DNA of 64,000 bases from FEN-1191 sp036490715 (GTDB lineage: Bacteria > Pseudomonadota > Gammaproteobacteria > Steroidobacterales > Steroidobacteraceae). Location of the stretch: the NCBI GenBank assembly GCA_036490715.1, contig DASXDL010000044.1:46369-110368 (forward strand), read 5' to 3'. Shown here piece after piece: positions 1-8,648 of the stretch. The notes under the pieces are model-generated. The model had not been told where the DNA came from. It saw only the letters and a program-made list of their open reading frames with translations, and searched no databases. Numbering within the stretch: position 1 is the stretch's first letter; each line of letters opens with the position of its first letter. Position numbers and translations under genes: made by a program.

Positions 1-169
1 CGTTGCCCGCCAGCGCATAGAAGAGAACCACCGGAGCAAAGCCGGTTGCCCAGGCGATATCCACGATCCCGGCATTGCCGATGCGCACCGCCACCGCCCA
101 GACCAGTGCCATCAGCACGAGCGCAAACAGCAGCGCCCACAGCCACAGGTGCAGCGCTTCAGCGAACAT
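1..169 (-). CDS. DUF1295-like membrane protein, N-terminal part only
   Basis: The reverse strand reads an ATG at 169 and stays open to the window edge, giving about 56 residues. It opens with a hydrophobic helix (residues about 6-27). A segment with IGNAGIVDIAWATGF follows, which resembles the N-terminal region of DUF1295 (steroid 5-alpha-reductase-like) membrane proteins. The start overlaps the end of the DUF2062 gene by 11 bases, so it is probably the last gene seen of a tightly packed reverse-strand operon. The C-terminal catalytic region lies outside the window, so the family call is tentative. Confidence 0.55.
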   Translation of the reverse strand, partial: MFAEALHLWLWALLFALVLMALVWAVAVRIGNAGIVDIAWATGFAPVVLFYALAGN

Positions 170-680
170 CGGCCGCGCTGGCACTGCGCGCTCGCGCCAG
201 ACGACGCAGCGGCGGCAACAACGCCAGATACACCACGGCGGCGATCAGCGGCGCGATCAGCAGCCACGCCAGCACGGCGCGTAAACCAGTCATGCCGAAT
301 TGCCGCAGAAACTGCAGCGGTGCGGCGCGAAACAGCTGCAGCATGCCGGTGATCGAGAACGCCACCGGCGCACTGCCGGTGAGCCGCTCACCGACGCGCA
401 CGTACAGGTAGATTCCAGGCAATTGCAGCGGAAAGGCCACCCAGTTGACCAGTTGCATGACGGGCTGATTGAGCCCCAGGCACACACCGACCAGCAGGCA
501 CAGCGCGGTGGTGGTGCCAAGAATCGGGAACGTGCTCAGGATCAAACCGAGCGCGACCGTGAGCGATATCTTCTCCGCAGTGATGCCCTGACTCAGCTGC
601 ACCAGCAGCAGCTCGCGTATGCGCCGTCGCCACCCCGGGCGCGCCGCGCGCTGCTGCTCAGCGGCGGTCGGTGCCCTCAC
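159..680 (-). CDS. DUF2062 family membrane protein
   Basis: The protein has about 173 residues. A basic N-terminus (PGWRRRIRELLL) is followed by the SQGITAEKISLTVALG region, then several hydrophobic helices, as in the DUF2062 family of small inner-membrane proteins of unknown function. A longer open frame reaches 839. However, the GTG at 680 overlaps the TGA of the upstream gene (GTGA), and the part before it only shadows that gene, so I start here. It sits in a run of overlapping reverse-strand genes after the HiPIP gene. Function unknown. Confidence 0.7.
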   Translation of the reverse strand: MRAPTAAEQQRAARPGWRRRIRELLLVQLSQGITAEKISLTVALGLILSTFPILGTTTALCLLVGVCLGLNQPVMQLVNWVAFPLQLPGIYLYVRVGERLTGSAPVAFSITGMLQLFRAAPLQFLRQFGMTGLRAVLAWLLIAPLIAAVVYLALLPPLRRLARARSASAADVR

Positions 681-1033
681 GCACCGGGCCGCAACAGCAG
701 ACGCGCCATCGGCGCGTCCGGCGGCAGGCGCCACAGGAGCCGCAGCATGTAGCTGGCCATGGCGATATTGCCCAGTGCCAAAATCGCGATCAGCCACAGG
801 ATGCGCGCCGACCAGGCGCGCTCGCGGTAGGCCACCCACAGATAAAAGGTCAGAAAGGCGAAATAGCAGTCAAACAGCGTGGCGATGAACCACGGATGGG
901 TCACCAGCGCCTGCGGGGTTTGCCACAACGGCACCAGCGCACTGGCCCAGCCGGTCACGCACAGCATCGCGATCAGCACGCCGGTGAAGGTCGCGCGCAA
1001 CAACCAGATCACAGGCCGCTCCATTTGCTGCAC
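677..1033 (-). CDS. Small DUF1475-like membrane protein
   Basis: A 118-residue protein with three hydrophobic segments (about residues 9-30, 45-68, 76-100). The central FIATLFDCYFAFLTFYLWVA stretch and the LGNIAMASYML region are typical of the DUF1475 family. The start overlaps the end of the HiPIP gene by 25 bases and its stop overlaps the next GTG by 4, so translation is probably coupled through the operon. Function is unknown. The link to the HiPIP suggests a membrane redox or lipid setting, but that is only inference. Confidence 0.65.
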   Translation of the reverse strand: MQQMERPVIWLLRATFTGVLIAMLCVTGWASALVPLWQTPQALVTHPWFIATLFDCYFAFLTFYLWVAYRERAWSARILWLIAILALGNIAMASYMLRLLWRLPPDAPMARLLLRPGA

Positions 1034-1323
1034 CAGCCGGCCGACTTGACCAGTTTGCCCGGGAACAACGTGCAGCTGCCCCGATCGGGACCGGTTGAGC
1101 CGTAGAGCGAGCAGCTGGAACAGTCGGCACCCGACTCGGCGCCCTTGGCGCGCTTGGCATCTTCCACGTACTGCACCGCCTTGGCGGCCGGATCCTGCTC
1201 GCTGAGCAGCGCCGGGGCCGCCGCAGGTGCCACGCGTTGCTCGGCCAGCACCGCTCCGAGCGACAGTCCCAGCGCCAGCCGCTGCAACAGCGCCCGCCGC
1301 TCGGGACTTTCACGCGCGCTCAT
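1009..1323 (-). CDS. High-potential iron-sulfur protein (HiPIP)
   Basis: A 104-residue secreted electron carrier. The four cluster cysteines have HiPIP spacing: C-x2-C (CSSC), then 12 residues to the third and 13 to the fourth, with the C-terminal GWCSKW also typical. The N-terminus has a twin-arginine-like segment (ERRALLQRLALG) followed by a hydrophobic stretch. This fits Tat export of a prefolded [4Fe-4S] protein to the periplasm. HiPIPs shuttle electrons between periplasmic donors and membrane oxidases. It heads the operon of small membrane proteins that runs to the window edge. Confidence 0.88.
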   Translation of the reverse strand: MSARESPERRALLQRLALGLSLGAVLAEQRVAPAAAPALLSEQDPAAKAVQYVEDAKRAKGAESGADCSSCSLYGSTGPDRGSCTLFPGKLVKSAGWCSKWSGL

Positions 1324-1329
1324 TAGTCC

Positions 1330-2334
1330 TCATGGCTCGACTCCGGCGGTGGAACTTGGCATCTGCAACACGATCTTACCGATGTGGCGGCTGCTTTCCA
1401 TCAAACGATGCGCGTCGGCGACCTGCTGCAGCGGAAAGGTCGCATGCAAGTGGGTGCGGATGGTCCCGGCACTGAAGGCCGGCCACACCTCATGCGCCAG
1501 CGCATCGCGGATCGCGGCCTTGTCCTCGATCGAGCGCGGCCGCATGGTCGAGCCGGTGATACGCAGGCGCTTGAGCATGACCGGCAACAGATCCAGCTCG
1601 ATGCGACTGCCCTTAAGGAAGGCGATGCACACCAGCCGGCCGTCGCGACGCAACAGCCCGATATTCTTGGCGCTGTAGTCACCGCCCACCATGTCGAGCA
1701 CCACATCGACACCCTGGCCGCCGGTGAAGGCCTGCACCCGCTGCACGAAATCCTCGCTGCGGTAGTTGATGGCCTCGGCGGCGCCGAAGTCGCGACAGAA
1801 GCGCGCCTTGTCATCGCTGCCAACCGTGACAATGGGCCGCGCGCCGACGTGGCGCGCCAGCTGGATGGCGGCAAGCCCAATGCCACTCGAGCCACCGTGC
1901 ACCAGAACGCGCTCATCGCGGCACATACCGGCGAGGTCCATCAGATTCGCCCACACCGTGAACCAGTTCTCCGGCAGGCCCGCCGCCTCGGCGAGCTTCA
2001 GCCCGGAGGGAATCGGCAGCGCATGGCGCGCCGGGGTGACGCAGTATTCGGCGTAGCCACCCCCGGGCACCAGCGCGCACACCCGATCGCCGATGCGCCA
2101 TTCGCTGCTGCCGGCGCCCAGCGCCGCCACGCGGCCGGCGACCTCCAGGCCCAGCACCGGGGAGGCTCCCGCGGGCGGCGGGTAGCGCCCCATGCGCTGC
2201 GCGATGTCCGGGCGGTTGACGCCGGCGTACTGCACTTCAATCAGAATTTCGCCCGCGGCTGGCGCGGGGCGCGGACCTTCAACCACGCGCAGCGTCTCCG
2301 GCGTGCCCGGTGGGCCATAGTCGACGTATTTCAT
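1330..2334 (-). CDS. NADPH:quinone reductase, PIG3/QOR-type medium-chain oxidoreductase
   Basis: A 334-residue zinc-free medium-chain dehydrogenase/reductase. It has an N-terminal GroES-like domain (GVNRPDIAQRMGRYPPP), a central Rossmann domain with VLVHGGSSGIGLAAIQLA (about residue 145), and ENWFTVWANL before it, as in the TP53I3/PIG3 group. It lacks the zinc-binding cysteines. Expected activity is NADPH-dependent one-electron reduction of quinones in the cytoplasm. The ATG at 2334 leaves a short divergent region before the Mrr-like gene. The natural substrate cannot be told from sequence. Confidence 0.85.
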   Translation of the reverse strand: MKYVDYGPPGTPETLRVVEGPRPAPAAGEILIEVQYAGVNRPDIAQRMGRYPPPAGASPVLGLEVAGRVAALGAGSSEWRIGDRVCALVPGGGYAEYCVTPARHALPIPSGLKLAEAAGLPENWFTVWANLMDLAGMCRDERVLVHGGSSGIGLAAIQLARHVGARPIVTVGSDDKARFCRDFGAAEAINYRSEDFVQRVQAFTGGQGVDVVLDMVGGDYSAKNIGLLRRDGRLVCIAFLKGSRIELDLLPVMLKRLRITGSTMRPRSIEDKAAIRDALAHEVWPAFSAGTIRTHLHATFPLQQVADAHRLMESSRHIGKIVLQMPSSTAGVEP

Positions 2335-2393
2335 CTTTCGATGATTCCAGTGCGACGCAGCTTTGACAATGCTCGTTGCGCGAGCTCAGGGCA

Positions 2394-2831
2394 ATGCTGA
2401 GTCCCAAGGCGACCGAGCAGCTGCTGGCGCTGACTAACCTGTCACGCCAGGAACTCGAGCAGCGCGTCAGCGCCGCCTATCGACGCCTGGGCTTTCAGCT
2501 GCCCGCGTCGTTGGCGGCGTCGGGCGGCGCCGAGGACGGAGTGCTCATGACGCACGGCAAGCAGCGGGTGCTGCTTCAGTGCAAGCACTGCAAGGCGCGC
2601 AAGATCACCGAGGTGGCGGTGCGTGAGCTATTTGGCATGATGGCGGCACAGGAAGCCGAGGCCGGCATACTGATCACCTGCGGCAGCATTACGCTCGAGG
2701 CCAGTCGTTTTGCCGGATTCGGCCGTATCCAGCTGCTCGACGGGGCGAAGTTGCTGGCGCTGCTGAGCCTGCAATCGGTAAAGATCGACACCGCCGAGCC
2801 TGCCGCGCGCGGCAAATCCAGCGCGCGCTAG
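2394..2831 (+). CDS. Mrr-like restriction endonuclease-fold protein
   Basis: A 145-residue protein. After an N-terminal helix (LSRQELEQRV) it has a PD-(D/E)xK-like core: EDGVLM supplies an acidic residue, and VLLQCKHCK supplies the QxK motif seen in Mrr-type nucleases. Next comes an ELFGMMAAQEAEAGILIT helix-strand region, typical of the Mrr_cat domain. I choose the ATG at 2394 because AGG lies just upstream; a TTG at 2376 would add six residues. No modification methylase is adjacent. It could be a solitary modified-DNA nuclease or an inactive relative. Confidence 0.65.
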   Translation: MLSPKATEQLLALTNLSRQELEQRVSAAYRRLGFQLPASLAASGGAEDGVLMTHGKQRVLLQCKHCKARKITEVAVRELFGMMAAQEAEAGILITCGSITLEASRFAGFGRIQLLDGAKLLALLSLQSVKIDTAEPAARGKSSAR

Positions 2832-2902
2832 CGGTCGCGCGTCGTAGCTGCGTCGCCGACACAATGACGCCGCGGCACCGACCGTGAACCGACGGCGTCG
2901 GA

Positions 2903-3955
2903 TCAGGGGCGGGCCTCTAGAATGATATTGAATGGCGTCTCGGCGGCGCGCCGAAAGCGCGTGAAGCCGCCGCCTTCAACGACTACCTGGCGAAGACGTG
3001 CCTCGCCCGCCTGCGCCCCGAGCGCCGGCCCGCGCCGGGCCAGCGACACGGGTACGCAGATCAGCGAGGATGCACCGTAATAGACTCGACCGACTGGATT
3101 GAGATTGTCCTGTACCTGGTCGCCGGCCATTGGCTCGACAATCATGCAGGTGCCATCGGACTTCAGAGCCTGGCGGGCGTGGCGGGCGGCGCCGGCAGGG
3201 TCGGCCATGTCGTGTAGGCAGTCGAAGAAGGCAATGAAATCCAGATCCTTGGCTTCATACGAAACCGCATCGGCGACTTCGAACCGCACGTTGCTTAGGC
3301 CGGCATCCGCGGCCCGTGCGCACGCGGTCTGGATTGACGCATCGTGATAGTCAATGCCGACGAACTGCGACTGCGGAAAGGCCTTGGCCATCAGCAGCGT
3401 GCTTGCGCCATGGCCACAGCCGACGTCGGCTGCTCGTGCTCCGCGCGCCAGCTTGTGCGTGATTCCGTCCAGAGACGGCAACCAAGCCTCGAGCAGGTGA
3501 GCGTTGTAGCCGGCGCGGAAGAACCGCTCCGTGCCGTGAAAAAGGCACGGGTGATGCTCGCCCCATTCCATGCCTTTGCCCGATCGGAAATTGTCGAGCG
3601 CGCGCTGTTTGATATGAAATAGATCCTCGACGATCGAATAGGCTCCGGCCAGATCAACTGGCCCATTGGGGTTCGCAAGGCAAAGCGCCTGCTCTTCGCT
3701 GAGGGAATATTTTCCGCTGCTGGCGTCGTACTGGACGTAGCCGCCGGCGGCCTGATTGGCCAGCCACTCGCGAACGTAACGCTCATGAGTGCTGGTGCGC
3801 GCCGCCAGTTCGTCGGCCGTGACGACGCCTTTGGCCAGCGCCCGGTATAGCCCCAGCTCGTCACCCAGCAGTATCAATACCGCGCTGATCGCGGCGCCAA
3901 GATCTGCGACCGCCTTGCCTAAAAACGCATTCAGTTTATCTTCGCTGATGGCCAT
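2903..3955 (-). CDS. Class I SAM-dependent methyltransferase with N-terminal winged helix
   Basis: A 350-residue protein. Residues about 10-90 look like a winged-helix dimerisation region (ELAARTSTHERYVREWLANQAAGGYV). The methyltransferase domain has motif I ADVGCGHGASTLLMA near residue 175, the acidic residue in FVGIDYHD, and DFIAFFDCLHDM. This layout matches the Rv2258c-like group of methyltransferases and O-methyltransferase relatives. The substrate is unknown. It stands alone on the reverse strand. The 178-base gap behind it, before the NDH-2 gene, shows nothing I can assign. Confidence 0.75.
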   Translation of the reverse strand: MAISEDKLNAFLGKAVADLGAAISAVLILLGDELGLYRALAKGVVTADELAARTSTHERYVREWLANQAAGGYVQYDASSGKYSLSEEQALCLANPNGPVDLAGAYSIVEDLFHIKQRALDNFRSGKGMEWGEHHPCLFHGTERFFRAGYNAHLLEAWLPSLDGITHKLARGARAADVGCGHGASTLLMAKAFPQSQFVGIDYHDASIQTACARAADAGLSNVRFEVADAVSYEAKDLDFIAFFDCLHDMADPAGAARHARQALKSDGTCMIVEPMAGDQVQDNLNPVGRVYYGASSLICVPVSLARRGPALGAQAGEARLRQVVVEGGGFTRFRRAAETPFNIILEARP

Positions 3956-4133
3956 GACCCAGCCCTCCTTGGCTGTGGTGAATTGCGCTGTGAGTGCCTG
4001 CGTGGCGCACGAAAGTTTAACTGCGAATGATGTAGGCCGGAAAACTCTCGCGCCGTCGGCGTTGAGGCAACTCGCCGGTTGGCACTACCTGCAGGCGAGT
4101 TACTCCGTACCGATGTTTCAGTCTGCTCCCCAG

Positions 4134-5450
4134 TCAGTGCAGCTTGAGACGTGGCCGAAGGATGCGCGCTACGTGGCCGACGACAATCATCGCCGCACCG
4201 CGCAGCCAGCCGTGGATTGCGAGCAGGTGCATGCGGTAGAGCGACATGTAGACGAAGCGCGCCAGCCGGCCCTCGATCGCCATGCGGCCGCCGACCAGAT
4301 TTCCCATCAGGCTGCCGACCGTCGAGTAACGGCTTAGCGACACCAGCGAGCCGCGATCAACGTAGACATAATTTTTGAGCGGCCGGCCGCGCATCAGCCG
4401 GTCGAGATTGGTCAGAATCGTGCCGGCCATCTGGTGGGCGGCCTGCGCGCGCGGTGGCACCGGCCGTTCAGAGCCGGGCAGCAGGCAATAGCAGCAGTCT
4501 CCCATGGCGAAGATGCGCTCGTCGCGCGTGGTCTGCAGTGTCGGGCGCACCACCAGCTGGCACGACGGCGTGGTCTCCAGATCGTCGAACTGCCGCAGGA
4601 TGTCGGGGCCGCGCACACCGGCCGCCCAGATCTTGACGTCGGCGGCGATCGCCTCGCCCGACTGAGTCATGATCTGCTCGGCGGTAACGCTCGTGACGCG
4701 CGTTCCGGTCAGGACTCGAACCCCGAGAGCCTCGAGTTCGGCGCGCGCCGCGTCGGCCAGCCGTTCAGGCAGCGCCGGCAGGATGCGGCCGCTGGCCTCG
4801 ATCAACGTGACCTTGAGGTGCGACTCGTCGAAGTCCTCCAGTCCGTAGTAGCGCAGCGCGGAGGCGGCGTTGTACAGCTCCGCGGCCAGCTCGACGCCGG
4901 TAGCACCGGCGCCCACGATCGCGACCCGCACGAAGTTTTCGGCGGCCGGATTCTGGCTCGCGGCGCGCGATGCTCGCAGGCAATGATTCAGCAGCTTGTT
5001 GCGGAAGCGGTCGGCTTGGGCGCGATCGTCGAGAAACAGACAGTGCTCGGCTGCGCCCGGGGTGCCAAAGTCGTTGGTGACCGAGCCGATCGCAATCACC
5101 AGGTAGTCGTAGCTGGTGCGATGCCGGCCGATGAGCTCGCGACCATCTTCATCGATCAACGGCGCGACCACGATCTGGCGTGAGCTGCGATCAATGCTCT
5201 CCATCGCACCATAGAAGAAACGGTAACCCCATTTGTGACAGTGGCTACGGTAGCCGACCTCATCCAGGTTGGCATCGAGCGAGCCGGCTGCGACTTCGTG
5301 CAGCAGCGGCTTCCAGATGTGGGTCAGGTTCTTTTCCACCAGCAACACGTCGTGCTCGCGGTCGCCGTAGCGGGCACCCAACCGGGTCACCAGCTCAAGA
5401 CCGCCCGCACCGCCGCCAACCACCACAATCTGGGTTTTTTTCTGTGCCAT
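4134..5450 (-). CDS. ndh: Type II NADH dehydrogenase (NDH-2)
   Basis: A 438-residue FAD enzyme that passes electrons from NADH to quinone without pumping protons. The N-terminal FAD site is VVVGGGAGGLELVTRLG. A second dinucleotide fold is VAIVGAGATGVELAAEL (about residue 175), and the FAD-binding IFAMGDCCYC follows near residue 315. The C-terminus has the amphipathic stretch used for membrane attachment. In this organism it could reoxidise NADH made by formate and formaldehyde oxidation. The gene is divergent from nfeD; the spacer is 76 bases. Confidence 0.88.
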   Translation of the reverse strand: MAQKKTQIVVVGGGAGGLELVTRLGARYGDREHDVLLVEKNLTHIWKPLLHEVAAGSLDANLDEVGYRSHCHKWGYRFFYGAMESIDRSSRQIVVAPLIDEDGRELIGRHRTSYDYLVIAIGSVTNDFGTPGAAEHCLFLDDRAQADRFRNKLLNHCLRASRAASQNPAAENFVRVAIVGAGATGVELAAELYNAASALRYYGLEDFDESHLKVTLIEASGRILPALPERLADAARAELEALGVRVLTGTRVTSVTAEQIMTQSGEAIAADVKIWAAGVRGPDILRQFDDLETTPSCQLVVRPTLQTTRDERIFAMGDCCYCLLPGSERPVPPRAQAAHQMAGTILTNLDRLMRGRPLKNYVYVDRGSLVSLSRYSTVGSLMGNLVGGRMAIEGRLARFVYMSLYRMHLLAIHGWLRGAAMIVVGHVARILRPRLKLH

Positions 5451-5514
5451 TCAATGGCTATGGTAGCGCGATTCCGCAGTTCAAGAGGCGCCCCGCGCCT
5501 GCCGGCACGCGGTC

Positions 5515-5520
5515 TATAAT
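5515..5520 (+). promoter_or_regulatory. TATAAT -10 element directly before nfeD
   Basis: A perfect TATAAT ends six bases before the nfeD ATG at 5527. Transcription would be expected to begin at or next to the start codon, leaving no room for a ribosome-binding site. No good -35 element is visible 16-18 bases upstream. Confidence 0.5.
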
Positions 5521-5526
5521 TGGCGC

Positions 5527-5970
5527 ATGAACTGGTGGGGCTGGATGATTGGTGGAGCGATCCTGCTCGGCGCCGAGCTCGGATTCGTCAATGCCCAGTT
5601 CTACCTGGTATTCATCGGCAGCGCCGCGATCATCGTCGGCCTGCTCGATGCCACGCTGGGTCTGGCACCGGAATGGCAGTGGGCCTTGTTTGCACTTCTG
5701 GCCGTCTTATCGATGGTGATGTTTCGTGGTCCGCTGTCCCGGCGGCTGCACCTGCGCCTGCCTTCGATGCCGAGCGGGCCTGCCGGCGGAGTCCTGACGC
5801 TGCCCGATGCGCTGGCGCCGGGCCACAGCTGCCAGGTCGAGCACGCCGGCACATTCTGGACCGTGCGCAACGAGGGCGCTACGGTGATCGCCCCGGGCGC
5901 CTCGGCCCGTATCATCAGCGTACAGGGCCTGACGCTGTTGGTCCGGCCGGACCCGCAGCCGCAGGCCTGA
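5527..5970 (+). CDS. NfeD family membrane protein
   Basis: A 147-residue protein with two or three N-terminal membrane helices (residues about 5-75). A soluble OB-fold domain follows, ending in GASARIISVQGLTLLVRP, as in the short NfeD (YbbK/NfeD1b) proteins. The SPFH protein gene starts 11 bases after its stop. That NfeD/SPFH pairing is widespread and taken to act in membrane microdomain organisation or quality control. A TATAAT lies six bases upstream, so the message may be leaderless. Confidence 0.85.
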   Translation: MNWWGWMIGGAILLGAELGFVNAQFYLVFIGSAAIIVGLLDATLGLAPEWQWALFALLAVLSMVMFRGPLSRRLHLRLPSMPSGPAGGVLTLPDALAPGHSCQVEHAGTFWTVRNEGATVIAPGASARIISVQGLTLLVRPDPQPQA

Positions 5971-5981
5971 AGGAAACTCGC

Positions 5982-6902
5982 ATGCCTACCTCAACCGTGT
6001 TCATCATCGTCGCCATCGTCGTGGTGATCGTGATCGTGCGCACCGCGATCGTGGTCCCGCAGCAAAGCGCCTACGTGATCGAGTCGCTCGGCAAGTACAG
6101 TCGCACGCTGCATGCCGGGTTTCATATTTTGATTCCATTCGCCGAGCGCGTGGCCTATCGCCACAGCCTCAAGGAGCAGGCGCTGGACGTGCCCGAGCAG
6201 ATCTGCATTACGCGCGACAATGTGCAGGTCGGGGTTGATGCGGTGCTGTACATGCAGGTGCTCGATCCGCACCTGGCCTCCTATGGCATCACTAATTACA
6301 ACTTTGCGATCGCGCAGCTGGCGCAGACGACGCTGCGCAGCGAGATCGGCAAGATCGAGCTCGATCGCACCTTCGAAGCCCGTGGCATCATCAACGCCAA
6401 TGTCGTCGCCGAGCTGGATAAAGCCTCGGTCGCCTGGGGCGTGAAGGTGATGCGCTATGAGATCAAGAATATCGCGCCGCCGCGGGATGTGTTGTCGGCC
6501 ATGGAAAAGCAGATGCGCGCCGAACGTGAAAAGCGCGCCGTCATCCTGGCCTCGGAAGGCGAACGCGACGCAAAGATCAATCAGGCTGAAGGCGACAAGC
6601 AGCGCGTAATCAAGGCGTCGGAGGCCAACAAGCAGCAGCAGATCAACGAGGCCGAGGGTCAGGCCTCGGCGATTCTTGCGGTCGCGACGGCGACGGCGGC
6701 CGGGCTGCGCGCTGTTGGCGGTGCCTTGAGCGAGCGTGGCGGCATCGAGGCGATGCAGCTGCGGATCGGCGAGGAGTACGTGCGACAGTTCGGCAAGATC
6801 GCCAAGGACAGCACCACACTGATTGTGCCGGGCAACCTGAGCGACCTGGCCTCGGTGGTCACCATGGCCACGAGCATCGTGCGCCGTACACCGGAGGGCT
6901 GA
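5982..6902 (+). CDS. SPFH/stomatin-like membrane protease-associated protein (QmcA type)
   Basis: A 306-residue protein. It has one N-terminal membrane helix (VFIIVAIVVVIVIV), then an SPFH domain with VPQQSAYVIESLGKYSRTLH and ALDVPEQICITRDNVQVGVD. A long charged coiled coil follows (about residues 180-250; REKRAVILASEGERDAKINQ). Stomatin-type proteins form oligomeric rings on the inner membrane and modulate FtsH-like proteases. It is transcribed with nfeD. The open frame extends further upstream, but that part only shadows nfeD; GGAAACTCGC before the ATG supports this start. Confidence 0.9.
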   Translation: MPTSTVFIIVAIVVVIVIVRTAIVVPQQSAYVIESLGKYSRTLHAGFHILIPFAERVAYRHSLKEQALDVPEQICITRDNVQVGVDAVLYMQVLDPHLASYGITNYNFAIAQLAQTTLRSEIGKIELDRTFEARGIINANVVAELDKASVAWGVKVMRYEIKNIAPPRDVLSAMEKQMRAEREKRAVILASEGERDAKINQAEGDKQRVIKASEANKQQQINEAEGQASAILAVATATAAGLRAVGGALSERGGIEAMQLRIGEEYVRQFGKIAKDSTTLIVPGNLSDLASVVTMATSIVRRTPEG

Positions 6903-6906
6903 TGGC

Positions 6907-7683
6907 TCAGGGTTTGAGCCGGTAGCCGGTCTTGAAAATCCACACCACGATCGCAAGGCACAGGCACAGGAACGTTAGCGTCATGCCGAGGCTGACCGCG
7001 ACACTGACATCCGCGGTGCCATAGAAACTCCAGCGAAAGCCATTGATCAGGTAGACCACGGGGTTGAACAGTGTCAGCGTGCGCCAGGCGGGCGGCAACA
7101 TGCTGATCGAATAGAACGCGCCGCCGAGAAAGGTCAGCGGCGTGAGTATCAGCATCGGAATGAACTGCAGCTGCTCGAAGCCATTGGCCCAGACGCCGAT
7201 GATGAAGCCGAACAGGCTGAAGCTGGCGGCGGTCAGCACCAGGAACGAGGCCATCCATAGCGGATGCAGGATCTGCAGCGGCACGAACAGCGACGCGGTC
7301 AGCAGAATTACCAGTCCCAGAATGATGGACTTGCTGGCCGCGGCCCCGACATAGCCGAGCACGATCTCGAGCGAAGACACCGGCGCGGACAGAATCTCAT
7401 AGATGGTGCCGGTGAATTTCGGGAAATAGATTCCGAACGAGGCATTGGACAGGCTCTCGGTGAAGAGCGACAGCATGATCAGCCCCGGCACGATGAAGGC
7501 GCCGTACGGCACGCCGTTGACCTGCGAGATGCGCGAGCCGATCGCGGAGCCGAACACCACGAAGTACAGCGCCGTGGTGATCACCGGCGTCACCAGGCTT
7601 TGCATCCAGGTGCGGCGGAAGCGCGCCATCTCGAATTTAAAGATCGCCCACACGCCGCGGCCGTTGAAGCTCAGTGCCATCAC
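6907..7683 (-). CDS. ABC-2 type transporter permease (YadH-like)
   Basis: A 258-residue integral membrane protein with about six hydrophobic helices. It has the ABC-2 signature region PLTFLGGAFYSISMLPPAWRT near residue 190 and a long N-terminal FEMARFRRTWMQS amphipathic segment. Length and pattern match E. coli YadH. Its start overlaps the stop of the ATPase gene by 4 bases, so the two form one exporter. The substrate is unknown. It converges with the SPFH gene, leaving only 4 bases between stops. Confidence 0.85.
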   Translation of the reverse strand: MMALSFNGRGVWAIFKFEMARFRRTWMQSLVTPVITTALYFVVFGSAIGSRISQVNGVPYGAFIVPGLIMLSLFTESLSNASFGIYFPKFTGTIYEILSAPVSSLEIVLGYVGAAASKSIILGLVILLTASLFVPLQILHPLWMASFLVLTAASFSLFGFIIGVWANGFEQLQFIPMLILTPLTFLGGAFYSISMLPPAWRTLTLFNPVVYLINGFRWSFYGTADVSVAVSLGMTLTFLCLCLAIVVWIFKTGYRLKP

Positions 7684-8618
7684 GGCGATGCCTGTCCGCG
7701 CTCGCTCACCAGGCTGACGAAGATCTCCTCGAGCGAGCTTTGGTGCGTGTTCAGGTCCTTATAGCCAACGCCCAGATCGCCCAGCCGGCGCAGCAGTGCG
7801 GAGATGCCGGTGCGCCCGGCGTTGGCATCGAAGCTGTAGTGCAACTCGGTGCCGTCGGCGCCCAGCTGCAGATGCCAGTCGCTCAGTTCGGCGGGAATGG
7901 CGCTCATACGGTCCTGCAGATGCAGCGTGAGCTCCTTCTTGCCCAGTTTCTTCATCAGCGTAATCTTGTCCTCGACCAGGATCAGCTCGCCGTTGCTGAT
8001 CACGCCGATGCGATCGGCCATCTCCTCGGCCTCTTCGATGTAGTGCGTCGTCAGCACGATGGTCACGCCGCTGTCGCGCAACGCACGCACCAGCTTCCAC
8101 ATATCACGACGTAGCTCGACGTCGACGCCGGCGGTTGGCTCGTCGAGGAACAGGATTTCAGGTTGGTGTGACAGCGCTTTGGCGATCACGACGCGACGTT
8201 TCATGCCGCCCGACAGGGTCACAATGCGATCATTACGCTTTTCCCACAGCGACAGGTCACGCAGCAGCCGCTCAAGGTAGGCCGCGTCCGGTCTGCGCCC
8301 GAACAGTTCGCGGCTGAATTGCACCGTCGGCAGCAACTTCTCGAAGGTGATCGCGGTCAGTTCCTGCGGCACTAACCCGATCTTGCGGCGCGCGGCGCGA
8401 TACTGGCGCACCGCGTCGTAGCCGTCGACCGTCACCGTGCCGGAGCTGGCGGTGACGATGCCGCAGACGATGCTGATCAGGGTGGTCTTGCCGGCACCGT
8501 TCGGGCCGAGCAGCGCGAAGATCTCGCCCTTGCGTATCTCGAGGTTGACGTTCTTGAGCGCCTGCAGTCCGGACGCATAGGTCTTGGTCAGATTGGAGAT
8601 CGACAGCGCGGCCGGCAT
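7680..8618 (-). CDS. ABC transporter ATP-binding protein (YadG-like)
   Basis: A 312-residue ATPase. Walker A is GPNGAGKTTLIS (about residue 38), the signature is LSGGMKRRVVIAKAL, Walker B is ILFLDEPTAGVD, and the switch histidine is in TTHYIEEAE. The C-terminal 80 residues form the extension typical of the DrrA/YadG subgroup. It energises the YadH-like permease coded immediately after it. Export of a lipid, drug or polysaccharide is possible, but nothing in the context decides. Confidence 0.9.
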   Translation of the reverse strand: MPAALSISNLTKTYASGLQALKNVNLEIRKGEIFALLGPNGAGKTTLISIVCGIVTASSGTVTVDGYDAVRQYRAARRKIGLVPQELTAITFEKLLPTVQFSRELFGRRPDAAYLERLLRDLSLWEKRNDRIVTLSGGMKRRVVIAKALSHQPEILFLDEPTAGVDVELRRDMWKLVRALRDSGVTIVLTTHYIEEAEEMADRIGVISNGELILVEDKITLMKKLGKKELTLHLQDRMSAIPAELSDWHLQLGADGTELHYSFDANAGRTGISALLRRLGDLGVGYKDLNTHQSSLEEIFVSLVSERGQASP

Positions 8619-8648
8619 GGCCGCAACTCTATCGCAACTGCGCTCGGC

